64,000 nt of DNA from Hymenobacter sp. 15J16-1T3B (GCF_020711235.1 NZ_JAJFAV010000009.1:1-64000); one strand, 5' to 3'; numbered from the stretch's first letter, positions 18,870 through 29,051 are shown. Numbers and translations: made by a program. The notes: generated by a model not told the origin, from the letters alone.

Positions 18870-19838
18870 TCAGGACTTGAGCAGCTTTTCCTCTTCTGCC
18901 CGCATTTTGCCCCTCCCCGTTACCGCGTCCACGCTCACGTTGACCTCGAATCCCAGAATCAAGGTCATGCACACAAAATCCAGCCACACCATGAAGCCTA
19001 CGAGCGTACCGATGGAGCCGTAGAAGTGGTTGTAGCTGTCGAAGATCTTGATGTAGAGCACGAACAGCAGCGACACCAGCAGAATCAGGATGGTGGCCAC
19101 CACAGCCCCGGCCGAGAGGAAGGGCCAGCGGTCCTGCACGGCGGGCACGTAGTAGTAAATCAGGCAGGTAACGAAGAGAAACAGCCCGATAACCGAGCCG
19201 TAGCGCAGCACGGTAATCATGAATTCGGTGAGGCGCTCGGGCACAATTTCGTAGTACACCAGCGCATCGATGATGTAGGTGCCGAAGAACAGGCTGGCCA
19301 CGGCCACCAGCAAGGCCAGGGACAACACCACCGTCAGCACCGTGGCAATGAGGCGCTTGTGCAGGTAGGAGCGCCGCTTGAAGATGCCGTGCTTCTTGTC
19401 GAAGGCGTCGAGCAAGGCCATGATGCCGTTGGAGCTGAGCACCAGGGCGGTGGCGAAACCGAAGGAGAGCAGGCCGCCGTGTGGGATGTTGACGATGTCC
19501 TCGATGGTGTCGCGGGTGGCGGCGTACATTTCCCGCGGCATCACGTCGCCCAGAAAGGTCAGGATGTCGATGTCGACGCCCGGAATCCGCGCGATGTACG
19601 GAATCAGGGTGAAGAGGAAGATAATGGTGGGAAACACGGCCACCGTGAAGTTGAAGGCCATGTAGGAGCTGCGCTTGGTCAGCGAGTCGAAGCGCAGCTC
19701 GTAGAGCATGCGGTCGACCACGTCGTAGACCGAGGCGCCGCCGCGCAGCCGGAAGCCTTCCAGCCACTGAATAAAGCGGCGGTAAGTGCGGCGCCGGCGC
19801 AGGATCAGGGCTTTGCGGTAACGGTCGGGCAGGTCCAT
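18870..19838 (-). CDS. YihY/BrkB-family inner-membrane protein
   Basis: A 322-residue polytopic protein of the YihY/virulence factor BrkB family. About six hydrophobic helices are visible, with the conserved segments MAFNFTVAVFPTIIFLFTL, SSNGIMALLDAFDK and NHFYGSIGTLVGFMVWLDF. The family's molecular role is unsettled; it is not an RNase despite old annotation. The ATG at 19838 is preferred; the longer frame starts with TTG. Third gene downstream of mltG and a thioesterase on the same strand. Confidence 0.88.
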   Translation of the reverse strand: MDLPDRYRKALILRRRRTYRRFIQWLEGFRLRGGASVYDVVDRMLYELRFDSLTKRSSYMAFNFTVAVFPTIIFLFTLIPYIARIPGVDIDILTFLGDVMPREMYAATRDTIEDIVNIPHGGLLSFGFATALVLSSNGIMALLDAFDKKHGIFKRRSYLHKRLIATVLTVVLSLALLVAVASLFFGTYIIDALVYYEIVPERLTEFMITVLRYGSVIGLFLFVTCLIYYYVPAVQDRWPFLSAGAVVATILILLVSLLFVLYIKIFDSYNHFYGSIGTLVGFMVWLDFVCMTLILGFEVNVSVDAVTGRGKMRAEEEKLLKS

Positions 19839-19896
19839 TGAGTCAGAGAGCAAGTATCAGTGCGGCATGAACAACGCCGGGCAGCCACGGGTGCCC

Positions 19897-20340
19897 CTAG
19901 CCTTCCCGGGGCGCGTCAGCCGGGGCTTGCTCCGCAAAATACGGCCGGATGCTGTCGAGCACGTGGCCCGGAATGGCGGTGGGCCGGCCGGTGCTGCCGT
20001 TGACGAACACCATCAACGTGCTGCCCTCGGTGAGCAGGTCGTTGGCCTCGTTGTAAATTTCGTATTCAAAGAGCACGCGGGAGCCCTCGGGCATCTGGCG
20101 CAGCAGCATGCGCACGCGCAACAGGTCGTCGTAGCGGGCGGGGCGCTTGAACTTGATGCGCAGCTCGCCCACGGGCATACCCACGCCCTCGGCTTCCATT
20201 TCCTTGTAGCTGATGCCGAGTTGGCGAAAGGCTTCGGTGCGGGCCACCTCGAAGTACGCGGCAAAGTTGCCGTGGTACACGTAGCCCATCTGGTCGGTTT
20301 CGGCGTAGCGGACGCGGATGTGAACGTCGGAAGAGTACAT
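19897..20340 (-). CDS. Acyl-CoA thioesterase (YbgC/FadM, hotdog fold)
   Basis: A 147-residue 4-hydroxybenzoyl-CoA thioesterase-like protein. The active-site helix region RYAETDQMGYVYHGNFAAYFE carries the conserved Asp16 and the Gly-x-Val-x-His-x-Asn pattern. It would hydrolyse acyl-CoA or acyl-ACP in the cytoplasm. Lies between mltG and the YihY gene on the same strand, in what looks like an envelope-related operon. Confidence 0.9.
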   Translation of the reverse strand: MYSSDVHIRVRYAETDQMGYVYHGNFAAYFEVARTEAFRQLGISYKEMEAEGVGMPVGELRIKFKRPARYDDLLRVRMLLRQMPEGSRVLFEYEIYNEANDLLTEGSTLMVFVNGSTGRPTAIPGHVLDSIRPYFAEQAPADAPREG

Positions 20341-20477
20341 TCTTTTCTACTGGGCGGAATGTGGTGGAATGAGCAGCGCTTCGCTAAGGTGAAACAGGTG
20401 CTGATGGGCTGTTGCGGCGGTGCCCGCCTGCTGGCCGGGCATTTTCGCAATTCCTGCACTCAACACCTTTCGCACAA

Positions 20478-21551
20478 TTACTTCATAATGCCCGAGCGGT
20501 TCAGCGCGGCCTGGTAGCGGCGGGCGTTCAGGATATGCTCCCGCTCGGTGGCGGCAAAGGCGTGGTAACCGCTGAAGTCCTCGCGGGCGCAGAAGTAGTA
20601 GTAGTTGTGCTGCTCCGGGTTGAGCACCGCGTCGATGCTGGCAATGCTGGGCAGGTTGATGGGGCCAGGCGGCAGGCCGGCGTACTTGTAGGTGTTGTAG
20701 GGCGAGTCCTTGGTCAGGTGCACGTTCAGCACGCGGCGGATGCCGAAGTCCCCGTTGGCGTATACCACGGTGGGGTCGGCCTGCAGCTTTTGGCCGCGCT
20801 TGAGGCGGTTCAGGTACACGCCGGCCACGCGGGGCCGCTCGTCGGGGTGCTGCTGCTGCTCAGCCTCCACGATGCTGGCCAGGGTGCTCACCTCGGCGCG
20901 CGAGAGGCCCAGGGCCTTGGCTTTGGCGTCGCGGGCGGGCGTCCAGAACCGCTCGTACTCTTCCTTCATGCGATTCAGCACCTTCTTGGGCGCGGTGGTG
21001 TAGTACAGCTCGTAGGTGTTCGGGATGAACATGGTGAGCAGCTGCGTGGTGTCCTTGAAGCCCAGGGTCTGGGCGTAGGCGTTGCTGCTCAGCAGCGAAT
21101 CGAATTCCTGGGGCCGGGCGGCGAAACTCTCACTAAGCTTGCGGGCCAGGTCCTGGCGCAGACGGATGTTCTGGAAGGTCAGCTTCACCGGCGACTGAAT
21201 GCCGCGGCGCAGGTCGTTGATGAGCTGGCGGTTGGTGTAGCCGTTCTTGATTTCGTAGCGGCCGGGCTTCACCAGCTTGTCGTACTTCATCAGCCGGGCC
21301 ACGAAGTGCAAGCTGAGCTTGTCGATGATGGCGCCCGAGCGGTCGATGCTGTCGAGCACCGCCTTGGCCGACTCGCCGGGGCGCACCACCACGTAGGTCG
21401 GGCGGCCGTGGGTATCCACGTTCGGCGTGAAGATGATCTGGTAGGCGTAGTAGGAAAAGGTAATCAGCAGGATGCCGAAAATGCCCAGCGGATAGGCAAA
21501 GCGGTTTCGGCGGCGGGTGGCGCGGGCGCGGTACTCGTCAGGAGTTGGCAT
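20478..21551 (-). CDS. mltG: Endolytic peptidoglycan transglycosylase MltG
   Basis: Cleaves nascent glycan strands at the inner membrane to set strand length. 357 residues, with one transmembrane helix at about 20-38 and then a periplasmic YceG domain. The catalytic region ASIVEAEQQQHPDERPRVAG holds Glu229, equivalent to Glu218 of the E. coli enzyme, and LQADPTVVYA and GLPPGPINLPS are family signatures. A good minus-strand -7 box (TATTTTTG) lies 65 bases before the start. Confidence 0.94.
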   Translation of the reverse strand: MPTPDEYRARATRRRNRFAYPLGIFGILLITFSYYAYQIIFTPNVDTHGRPTYVVVRPGESAKAVLDSIDRSGAIIDKLSLHFVARLMKYDKLVKPGRYEIKNGYTNRQLINDLRRGIQSPVKLTFQNIRLRQDLARKLSESFAARPQEFDSLLSSNAYAQTLGFKDTTQLLTMFIPNTYELYYTTAPKKVLNRMKEEYERFWTPARDAKAKALGLSRAEVSTLASIVEAEQQQHPDERPRVAGVYLNRLKRGQKLQADPTVVYANGDFGIRRVLNVHLTKDSPYNTYKYAGLPPGPINLPSIASIDAVLNPEQHNYYYFCAREDFSGYHAFAATEREHILNARRYQAALNRSGIMK

Positions 21552-21910
21552 AAAACGGGGCGAATGGCAAACAAACGGGCAGGCAGCAGGCTTTGCCTGA
21601 CGGGCTCGTTCGGGTCAAAAATACGACCCGCGGCATTGATTGCACAGGAAGTCGTCAGAACCTCAGGCCGGGCGAAGCCGAGGACCCGCAGGAAGGCGCG
21701 GCCCGGCCCGCGTGCCGGCTCCTGCGAGTAATTTCTTTGTTGCACGGGGATTCAACCAGCCAGCGTCAGCACGCAAGCTGCCGCGCGGCGCCCGGCCCGC
21801 CCGCCTGCGCTCATTCCCACATTCGACACAACTCAACGGCCCGCTTGCGCGTCATAGCAGGATTGTGTAACTAAGCCGCCTTTCGTTTCACCTTAGCCCG
21901 CTGACCTCCT
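21552..21910. other. Divergent promoter region of mltG and the YciO-type gene
   Basis: A 359-base gap between divergently transcribed genes. It carries a TATTTTTG box for mltG. No coding sequence was recognised. Confidence 0.5.
21616..21623 (-). promoter_or_regulatory. mltG: Bacteroidetes -7 box for mltG
   Basis: Minus strand reads TATTTTTG, an exact match to the TAnnTTTG consensus of Bacteroidetes primary-sigma promoters. It sits inside a small inverted repeat (GGGTC...GACCC at 21612-21628). No clear TTTG at -33 was found, so the call is moderate. Confidence 0.45.
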
Positions 21911-22540
21911 ATGGCTGCATCCCTGCTGCGCATTCACCCCGATAACCCGCCCCAGAACAAAATTCAGCAGGCCGCCGAAGTGCTGCGCCAGGGGGGCGTC
22001 ATCATCTACCCCACCGATACCATCTACGGCCTGGGCTGCGACATTACGAATCAGCGCGCCGTCGAGAAGCTGTGCCGCATCCGCGGGCTGAAGCCCGACA
22101 AGGCCAATCTGTCGTTTATCTGCTCCGACCTCTCCCACATCAGCGACTACGCCCACGGCATTAGCACGCCGGTGTACAAGCTGCTCAAGAAAGCCCTGCC
22201 CGGCCCGTTCACCTTCATCTTCGAGGCCAGCGCCAAAGCGCCCAAGTACGGCGGCGTGAAGCGCAAAACCGTCGGCATCCGCGTGCCCGACAACGCCATC
22301 TGCCTGGCCCTGGTACGGGAGCTCGGCCACCCCATCGTTTCCACCTCGGTGCACGACGACGACACCATCATTGAATACAGCACCGACCCGGAGCTGATCT
22401 TCGAGAAATACCGCCCGCTGGTGGACCTGGTCATCGACGGCGGTTACGGCAACAACGTGGCCAGCACTGTGGTCGACTGCACCACCGAGGACTTCGAGGT
22501 CATCCGCCAAGGCGCCGGCGACATCGAACAGTACCTGTAG
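21911..22540 (+). CDS. Sua5/YciO/YrdC-family protein (YciO type)
   Basis: A 209-residue protein of the L-threonylcarbamoyladenylate synthase superfamily. The N-terminal YPTDTIYGLGCDI, CRIRGLKPDKANLSF, KRKTVGIRVPD and PIVSTSV segments match. The KRKTxGxRVP and terminal GAGDIEQYL fit the YciO subgroup better than TsaC/Sua5, so the tRNA t6A role should not be assumed. It converges with the acyltransferase gene downstream. Confidence 0.85.
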   Translation: MAASLLRIHPDNPPQNKIQQAAEVLRQGGVIIYPTDTIYGLGCDITNQRAVEKLCRIRGLKPDKANLSFICSDLSHISDYAHGISTPVYKLLKKALPGPFTFIFEASAKAPKYGGVKRKTVGIRVPDNAICLALVRELGHPIVSTSVHDDDTIIEYSTDPELIFEKYRPLVDLVIDGGYGNNVASTVVDCTTEDFEVIRQGAGDIEQYL

Positions 22541-22613
22541 TCAAAGATGAATTTGTGAAAGGAGAGGTTATGAACTGGAAGAACCCCTGTTCTCAACTTC
22601 CCCTTTCACAAGT

Positions 22614-23522
22614 TCACCCTTGCCTTTTGTGTTTCCAGCGGCGGTGCGACCAGAGGTAGTCGGCGGGCCGGGCGCGGATGTCGCGCTCCACGCGGCGGGC
22701 AAACTGCTCGGTCACGACGTGGGCCTGCTTGTCAAGCGGGGTCTGGCCGTCGTGCAGTTCCTCCACGATGATTTCGTAGTAGCCGCGGCGCTGGCGCACG
22801 ATGTTCACGTACAGCACCGGGCAGCCAAACTGCGCGGCTAGTTTGTCGGCACCGGTATAAAAGGGCGTGTCCTGGTGCAGGAAGTCGGTCCAGTAGGTTT
22901 GCTCCAGGCCGCCGGGGCTTTGGTCGGAGAGCATGGAAAGGCTGCGGGGCTGCCCGCGCAGGCGGAGCATGTCGCGCAGGGTGTCGCGCATGGGAATGAG
23001 CCGCGCCCCGGTATGGGTGCGCAGCTGCAGCATGAAGTCCTCGAAAAACGGGTTGTGCAGGGGCTTGTACACGCCATCGGCCTTGCCGGGAAAATACACC
23101 GCCCCGGCGGGCAAAATCCACTCCCAGTTGCCGATGTGCGAGCCCAGCGCCAGCACCGTGCGCCCAGCCGCAAAATGCCGCTCAAACAGCTCCAGGTTGC
23201 GAATCTGCACGCGCCGCGTCATTTCGGCCGGGCTGATGGCGGCGAGCTTGAGGATTTCTACGATGACATCGGCAAAGTGCCGGTAGAAGCCGCGTTGCAG
23301 CTGCCGGATTTCGGCGTCGGGCTTCTCCGGAAACGAGTTGCGCAGATTCGCCAGCACCACCCGCTGCCGGTAATTCAGCACGAAGCGCATCAGCAGGTAC
23401 AGCACGTCGGCGAGGCGGTGCAGCACGGACAGCGGCAGGTGCGCCAGCCCCAGCAGCAACCACTGCAGGGGCAAGTAATACCACGGAAAAGGACGTACGG
23501 GCGGTTTTGCAGCGGTACTCAT
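22614..23522 (-). CDS. LpxL/HtrB-like lipid A acyltransferase
   Basis: Membrane-associated acyltransferase, 302 residues, expected to add a secondary acyl chain to lipid A. The catalytic HxxxxE motif is SHIGNWEW, with downstream LSDQSPGGLEQTYWTDF typical of the LpxL/HtrB family. A hydrophobic N-terminal segment follows residues ~14-35. Its ATG overlaps the TGA-type stop of the preceding gene by 4 bases, so the two are translationally coupled. Confidence 0.88.
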   Translation of the reverse strand: MSTAAKPPVRPFPWYYLPLQWLLLGLAHLPLSVLHRLADVLYLLMRFVLNYRQRVVLANLRNSFPEKPDAEIRQLQRGFYRHFADVIVEILKLAAISPAEMTRRVQIRNLELFERHFAAGRTVLALGSHIGNWEWILPAGAVYFPGKADGVYKPLHNPFFEDFMLQLRTHTGARLIPMRDTLRDMLRLRGQPRSLSMLSDQSPGGLEQTYWTDFLHQDTPFYTGADKLAAQFGCPVLYVNIVRQRRGYYEIIVEELHDGQTPLDKQAHVVTEQFARRVERDIRARPADYLWSHRRWKHKRQG

Positions 23523-24415
23523 CGCGGCAAAGATGCACCCGCCGGCGCGTACTCTTGCTGGCTGCGCACAAACTGCCCGGTGCGGGCGGCCAGTACTTTC
23601 TTGCCGCTGCGCACCTCCACCGTCAGCGTGTAGGTGCCGTCGGTTTGCACGCCCAGCTGGCTCAGCCCGCCCAGCGGCAGCTCCCCGGCCACCGGCGTGG
23701 CGCGTCCGGCTTTGGCCTGCCCGAGCGGCGCATCCGCGTCGGCGGCGAATCCCTCCGCCGACTCCACGTGGTAGTGCAGCGTCAGCGGCTGGCCGGTCGG
23801 GGCGTTGTAGAGCTCCACGTAGAAGTACAGCTGGTCGGCGCCGCGGCCGTAGTTGCCGGCCGGGGTGCGTACCAAGGAATACCCGCCGCGGCTGAAATTG
23901 CTTTGCTCGGTCGTTTTGCCGGCAGCCTTGGCCAAAAACACGATGTCGCTGAGCGCCGGGGTGGCCGTCGGCGCATCCAGCGTCAGCGGCTCATCGACTT
24001 TGAAAGTGCCAGCCGTCTTGCGGTACTGGTCCTTCAGCTCGGCCTTGATGCTGTACTGTCCGCTGCGCAAGGTCAGCCGGCGCAGGAAGCTCTGCGGGTT
24101 TTTGATGCCGATGGTGGTGTCGCTGATAACCGGCGGTTTCAGCGTTATCGTCTCCGCATGCACCGCCCGCCCGTCGGGCCCGAGCACCTGCAGGGTCACG
24201 GTCGCGGCGGCTTGGTAGGTGTCGCGGGTGCGCTTGATGTAAGTGAGGCCGTTGCCCGGCACAGTGAGGTACAGCTCCACTTCGTAGCTGTTGCCGGCCG
24301 CCAGTGGGCGGAAGCGGGCCACGTCGAGCAGCAGCGTGGGCGTGGCGGCAGAAGCTGACGCGGCAGTCAGCAACCAAAGCAGCAGGGGCAGCAAAAAGCG
24401 CAGGCGCATGGGCAT
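23519..24415 (-). CDS. Secreted protein of unknown function, coupled to lipid A acyltransferase
   Basis: A 298-residue protein with a signal peptide (hydrophobic ~6-20, cleavage near ASA). The rest is beta-rich with repeated sandwich-like strands, e.g. SYEVELYLTVPGNGLTYI and QLYFYVELYNAP. This resembles the N-terminal beta domains of Bacteroidetes GWxTD proteins, but the GWxTD motif itself is absent. I do not recognise a specific family. The 4-base overlap with the downstream lpxL-like gene points to an outer-membrane or lipopolysaccharide context. The ATG at 24415 is used; a TTG lies one codon upstream. Confidence 0.6.
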   Translation of the reverse strand: MPMRLRFLLPLLLWLLTAASASAATPTLLLDVARFRPLAAGNSYEVELYLTVPGNGLTYIKRTRDTYQAAATVTLQVLGPDGRAVHAETITLKPPVISDTTIGIKNPQSFLRRLTLRSGQYSIKAELKDQYRKTAGTFKVDEPLTLDAPTATPALSDIVFLAKAAGKTTEQSNFSRGGYSLVRTPAGNYGRGADQLYFYVELYNAPTGQPLTLHYHVESAEGFAADADAPLGQAKAGRATPVAGELPLGGLSQLGVQTDGTYTLTVEVRSGKKVLAARTGQFVRSQQEYAPAGASLPR

Positions 24416-24675
24416 CAAGGGCGGTGAAAGCGAAAGGTACTGCGCCTACAACGCAAAAACGCCGCCGAAGTGCCCGCGCAGTGTCCGCAGCAGCAGCACG
24501 ACTTTTAAGCGCACTCTTGGTATTGTTACTGCATGACCCAAACAACCCGCTGCTGCTTGCCCCGGCGCAGCGGTCAATACTCGGCCATTTCCTCACCTTT
24601 GCCGTCTTTGAAAGCTGGTAGCGGCACGACGTTGGCGTCGTACTGCCGCCACGCCGTCCGCCCAAACCTGCCACA

Positions 24676-25353
24676 ATGTCCACGGTTCTTTTCGAGTTGC
24701 CCTACTGCCCGCCGGCCGCTTTCTTCGCCGAACTTCTCGCGGCCGACCGGCTGTTGTTAGAGCGGCACGAGCACTACCACAAGCAAACCTACCGCAACCG
24801 CTGCCTCGTGCTTACCGCCCAGGGTGTGCAGCCGCTCACCGTGCCCGTCGTCGACGGCAACCGCTCCGAAAAAGTCGGCATCGACGCGCTGGAAATCGAC
24901 TACCGCCAAAACTGGGTGCACCGCCACTGGCGCACCCTGCAAACGGCCTACGGCAACAGCTCTTTTTTCGAGTACTACGCCGACTATTTCCACGATATCT
25001 ACGTAAGCAAACCCGACCGGCTCTTTGACCTTAATCTTGCCCTGCTGCGCCTTATTCTGCGCAGCCTGCGCCTGACCCTGCCGGTGGAGTTTACGGCTGA
25101 GTGGCATGCCAGCTACCCGCCCGGCACCGTCCTGGACCGGCGGGATTGGCTAAGCCCGAAGGCCCTGCCTGACACAGCGTCAGGTGCGGGGCTGCGCGGG
25201 CCCTATCGGCAGTGCTTTGGCGCGGCGTTTGTACCCGGGCTGAGCGTGCTGGACCTGCTATTCGCAGCGGGTCCGGCGGCCGGCCAACTGCTACTGCCGG
25301 CCCCCCTGACCGGCGGCGAACCTTCTGCCCTGAGAGCCGGTTTAAGTATTTGA
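24676..25353 (+). CDS. WbqC-family protein
   Basis: A 225-residue WbqC-like protein, a family found in O-antigen and glycan gene clusters and thought to act in acyl or sugar modification. Recognisable segments are the N-terminal ELPYCPPAAFFAELLAADRL, HKQTYRNRC, and NWVHRHWRTLQTAYGNSSFFEYY. The start ATG is well placed. It lies divergently from the lipid A-related pair and just upstream of clpC, with 52 bases between. Confidence 0.82.
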   Translation: MSTVLFELPYCPPAAFFAELLAADRLLLERHEHYHKQTYRNRCLVLTAQGVQPLTVPVVDGNRSEKVGIDALEIDYRQNWVHRHWRTLQTAYGNSSFFEYYADYFHDIYVSKPDRLFDLNLALLRLILRSLRLTLPVEFTAEWHASYPPGTVLDRRDWLSPKALPDTASGAGLRGPYRQCFGAAFVPGLSVLDLLFAAGPAAGQLLLPAPLTGGEPSALRAGLSI

Positions 25354-25405
25354 TATCCGGAACCCCTGATTTGCGCGTATCCGGATTCTTTCTCACCTTA
25401 TCTGC

Positions 25406-28003
25406 ATGGAAGCGAAATTCTCAAATAGAGTCAAGGAGGTCATCTCCCTGAGTCGGGAGGAAGCCATCCGACTCGGCCACGACTATATAGGCACCGAGCA
25501 CCTGTTGCTGGGGATGATTCGGGAGGGTGAAGGCACCGCCATTGCTCTGTTGAAGAAGCTCGGCGTCTCCGTCGAGGAACTGAAATACGCCCTCGAGCAA
25601 GCCACTCGTAACACTGCCACCCAAGGTATCAGTATAACGGGCAGCATCCCGCTGACGAAGCAGACGGAAAAGGTCCTGAAGATTACGTATCTCGAAGCCA
25701 AAATCTTCAAGAGCGAAATCATCGGCACCGAACACCTGCTGCTCTCGATTCTGCGCGATGAAGACAACATTTCTTCCCAAATCCTGAGCAAGTTCAACGT
25801 GAACTACGAATCCGTACGCGACTCGCTGGATTACCACGGCGGTAACACCAGCCAAAACCCGACCTCGGGCCCCTCGGACACCGACGACGACGACAACGAC
25901 AAACTGTTTGGCTCGTCCAAAGGCTCCGGCTCGGCTGCTGCCAAGAAGCCCGGCGAAAAGTCGCGCACGCCCGTGCTCGATAACTTCGGCCGCGACCTGA
26001 CCAAGCTCGCCGAAGACGACAAGCTCGACCCCATCGTCGGCCGCGAAAAGGAAATTGAGCGCGTTGCTCAAATTCTGTCGCGCCGCAAAAAGAACAACCC
26101 GATTCTGATCGGTGAGCCCGGCGTGGGTAAGACGGCTATTGCCGAAGGCCTCGCCCTGCGCATCGTGCAGAAGAAAGTGTCGCGCGTGCTCTTCAACAAG
26201 CGCGTCGTTACGCTCGACCTCGCCTCGTTGGTAGCCGGTACCAAGTACCGCGGCCAGTTCGAGGAGCGCATGAAGGCCGTGATGAACGAGCTGGAGAAGT
26301 CGCCCGACGTTATCCTGTTCATCGACGAGCTGCACACCATCGTGGGCGCCGGCGGTGCTTCCGGTTCGCTGGATGCCTCGAACATGTTCAAGCCGGCTTT
26401 GGCCCGCGGCGAAATCCAATGCATCGGTGCCACTACGCTGGACGAGTACCGCCAGTACATCGAGAAGGACGGCGCCCTGGCCCGTCGTTTCCAGATGGTG
26501 ATGGTGGACCCCACCACGCCGGAGGAAACCATCGAAATCCTGCACAACATCAAGGACAAGTATCAGGACCACCACCATGTGGTGTACACCGATAAGGCCA
26601 TTGAAGCGTGCGTGAAGCTGTCGGACCGCTACATGTCGGACCGTTTCCTGCCGGACAAAGCCATCGACATCCTTGACGAGGCTGGTGCCCGCGTCCACAT
26701 CAACAACATCGTGGTGCCCGAAGACATCGTGAAGCTCGAAGAGCAGATCGAGAACATCAAGGGCGAGAAAAACGCGGTGGTGAAGTCGCAGAAGTACGAG
26801 GAAGCCGCCCGCCTGCGCGACACGGAGAAGAAGCTGATTGAGCAACTCGACCAGGCCAAGAAGAACTGGGAAGAGGAGACCAAGAAGAAGCGCTACACCG
26901 TGAAGGAGGAAAACGTGGCCGAGGTTATTGCCATGATGACTGGCATCCCGGTAAGCCGCGTGGCCCAGAACGAAAGCGCCAAGCTGCTCAACATGGGTGA
27001 GGAGTTGAAGGGCAAGGTAATCGGCCAGGACAAGGCCATTGCCCAGCTCGTGAAGGCCATCCAACGCACCCGCGTGGGTTTGAAAGACCCGAAGAAGCCC
27101 ATCGGCTCGTTCGTATTCCTCGGCCCGACCGGCGTAGGCAAGACGGAGCTGGCCAAGGTGCTGGCTACCTACCTCTTCGACAAGGAAGATTCGCTCGTGC
27201 GCATCGACATGTCGGAGTACATGGAGAAATTCAGCGTATCGCGCCTGGTCGGCGCGCCTCCCGGCTACGTGGGCTACGAAGAGGGCGGGCAGCTGACGGA
27301 GAAAATCCGCCGCAAGCCGTACTCGGTTATCCTGCTCGACGAAATCGAAAAGGCGCACCCGGACGTGTACAACCTGCTGCTGCAGGTGCTCGACGACGGC
27401 ATCCTGACCGACGGCCTCGGCCGCAAGGTGGACTTCCGCAACACCATCATCATCATGACCTCGAACATCGGGGCGCGTGATCTGGCCGACTTCGGCGTGG
27501 GCATCGGCTTCGGCACGAAGGCCCGCACGGAGAACATGGACGACATGATGAAGGGCACCATTGCCAGCGCGCTGCGCAAGACCTTCGCACCGGAGTTCCT
27601 GAACCGCCTGGACGACGTTATCGTGTTCAACGGCCTGCAGAAGGAAGATATCTTCAAGATCATCGACATCTCGCTCGCCAAGCTGCGCCAGCGCGTACAA
27701 GCCCTGGGCTACCGCATCGAGCTGACCGAAGCCGCGAAGACCTTCGTGGCCGAGAAAGGCTACGATCCGAAGTACGGCGCGCGTCCGCTGAACCGGGCCA
27801 TCCAGAAGTACATCGAAGACCCGATTGCGGAGGAAATCCTGAAAGCTCAGCTGACCCAGGGCGACGTTATCACTGCCGACTTCGAGGAAGGCAAGGAGGA
27901 ACTCACGTTCAGCTCGCACAAGAGCGACGAGGCTTCCACACTCGCCAGCGACGAGCGGCCGGCCGAAACGCCGGAGTCGCCGGAAGGCAAGACGGGCGAA
28001 TAA
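25406..28003 (+). CDS. clpC: ClpC-type ATP-dependent protease ATP-binding subunit
   Basis: Hexameric AAA+ unfoldase that feeds proteins to ClpP. The 865 residues comprise two N-terminal Clp repeats (1-~140), an acidic linker (SDTDDDDND), NBD1 with Walker A GEPGVGKT at 236-243, a middle region with a UVR-like [13 protein letters not shown] segment near 465, and NBD2 with Walker A GPTGVGKT at 573-580. The GIGFGTK segment is consistent with the ClpP-binding loop. The ATG start gives the canonical [13 protein letters not shown]. Followed by a strong terminator at 28024. Confidence 0.97.
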   Translation: MEAKFSNRVKEVISLSREEAIRLGHDYIGTEHLLLGMIREGEGTAIALLKKLGVSVEELKYALEQATRNTATQGISITGSIPLTKQTEKVLKITYLEAKIFKSEIIGTEHLLLSILRDEDNISSQILSKFNVNYESVRDSLDYHGGNTSQNPTSGPSDTDDDDNDKLFGSSKGSGSAAAKKPGEKSRTPVLDNFGRDLTKLAEDDKLDPIVGREKEIERVAQILSRRKKNNPILIGEPGVGKTAIAEGLALRIVQKKVSRVLFNKRVVTLDLASLVAGTKYRGQFEERMKAVMNELEKSPDVILFIDELHTIVGAGGASGSLDASNMFKPALARGEIQCIGATTLDEYRQYIEKDGALARRFQMVMVDPTTPEETIEILHNIKDKYQDHHHVVYTDKAIEACVKLSDRYMSDRFLPDKAIDILDEAGARVHINNIVVPEDIVKLEEQIENIKGEKNAVVKSQKYEEAARLRDTEKKLIEQLDQAKKNWEEETKKKRYTVKEENVAEVIAMMTGIPVSRVAQNESAKLLNMGEELKGKVIGQDKAIAQLVKAIQRTRVGLKDPKKPIGSFVFLGPTGVGKTELAKVLATYLFDKEDSLVRIDMSEYMEKFSVSRLVGAPPGYVGYEEGGQLTEKIRRKPYSVILLDEIEKAHPDVYNLLLQVLDDGILTDGLGRKVDFRNTIIIMTSNIGARDLADFGVGIGFGTKARTENMDDMMKGTIASALRKTFAPEFLNRLDDVIVFNGLQKEDIFKIIDISLAKLRQRVQALGYRIELTEAAKTFVAEKGYDPKYGARPLNRAIQKYIEDPIAEEILKAQLTQGDVITADFEEGKEELTFSSHKSDEASTLASDERPAETPESPEGKTGE

Positions 28004-28023
28004 CCAGCCCTGAGTAAATGAAG

Positions 28024-28060
28024 AACGGCCGGTTCCCGCGAGGGAGCCGGCCGTTTTTTG
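28024..28060 (+). terminator. Rho-independent terminator of clpC
   Basis: GC-rich stem built on AACGGCCGG and CCGGCCGTT with loop GCGA, followed by a T6 run. It begins 20 bases after the clpC stop and also marks the border to the AT-rich island. Confidence 0.85.
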
Positions 28061-28064
28061 TTTT

Positions 28065-28814
28065 TTACAACGTCTTTCTATATTGAGGAAGCTCCTGAAG
28101 TATTTGACTTTTAAGTATCGACCAAACCCTTAAACCAAATTTTGCTTCTAATCCATCCTTTATCAACTCAACGGTGGATGGAAAAGAATCAGCAACAATT
28201 GCTATTATTTTCCTTTTACCATTACTTTCATCAATACCAGCAATAGCTTTACATATATCGTGCATTTTTCTATTATCAACTTTACCAGATTTCACTTGGC
28301 AACATATTAGCCTTTCATCATCTTCAGCAATAACATCAACCTTAAGTGCATCAAGTTGCTGACTTGCTTTTATTGAGACAAAGCCGAGTTTTGCAAAATA
28401 TTCTTTCACTACGTGTTCATTCAGCTGCCCTCTGGCATCTTGATATTTAGATAGCATCTTGTTAATAAGAACTCCGTGTTCTTTCAAATCCTTCTTTGTA
28501 GGAGCGTAATCATCATGATCTACTGTATCTGAATATGACCCTATTTCTTTTGCCTGGTAGACAGAAAATATAAAATCATCTCTATCCTGAATCGTATCTA
28601 CCAACCAATCTTTTAAATAGGAAATAAGATCATTCATTTCGCTGTCTGTAATCTTATCCCACAATATAACATCCCCATAAATACATTTTGTGAAATGCAA
28701 ATGAATAACCCCCAACCTTTGACCTTTAAAATCAATTAGCCAAACTTCGCTGTTTGGCGTCCTGAACAATCTTAGAAAGTATAAGCTGTTTTTTGGCTTC
28801 ATAAAATGGAGCAT
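28065..28814 (-). CDS. PD-(D/E)XK / Mrr-like nuclease-domain protein
   Basis: A 249-residue protein whose C-terminal half looks like a restriction-endonuclease fold. Glu133 sits in a helix (QLNEHVVKEYFAKLGF), Asp160 in LKVDVIAE, and Gln173-Val-Lys175 in CCQVKSGK, the QxK variant common in Mrr-like nucleases. The N-terminal ~125 residues are unrecognised. Codons and surrounding DNA are strikingly AT-rich compared with neighbours, signalling recent transfer. No methyltransferase or partner gene is adjacent. ATGs at 28814 and 28802 are both possible. Confidence 0.6.
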   Translation of the reverse strand: MLHFMKPKNSLYFLRLFRTPNSEVWLIDFKGQRLGVIHLHFTKCIYGDVILWDKITDSEMNDLISYLKDWLVDTIQDRDDFIFSVYQAKEIGSYSDTVDHDDYAPTKKDLKEHGVLINKMLSKYQDARGQLNEHVVKEYFAKLGFVSIKASQQLDALKVDVIAEDDERLICCQVKSGKVDNRKMHDICKAIAGIDESNGKRKIIAIVADSFPSTVELIKDGLEAKFGLRVWSILKSQILQELPQYRKTL

Positions 28815-29000
28815 ACCGTAGTACCAGCACTAATTAAGTTCAATTAATATATCAACATAACAAAAAATCTCAAATAAGCGACCTATTACACATTGCATTC
28901 CCAACTATCGGCTAAGCAATCTGAGTACATAACGGTTCTGTTCTAAAGCTATATACTAAACCCACCCCAACACCCATTCGGCTATCTTGCCTCCACAACT

Positions 29001-29008
29001 TACCTTTG
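29001..29008 (+). promoter_or_regulatory. Bacteroidetes -7 box for the carboxylase gene
   Basis: TACCTTTG matches the TAnnTTTG consensus exactly and lies 43 bases before the ATG at 29052. The -33 TTTG is not clear. Confidence 0.4.
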
Positions 29009-29051
29009 GCCTCCTTTCCCAACTGACCTTTCGCATCCCCTCTCCCACCCT

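Noticed and set aside
25421-27919. An 832-codon open frame antisense to clpC
   Set aside because: clpC is complete and certain; the antisense translation has no family features.
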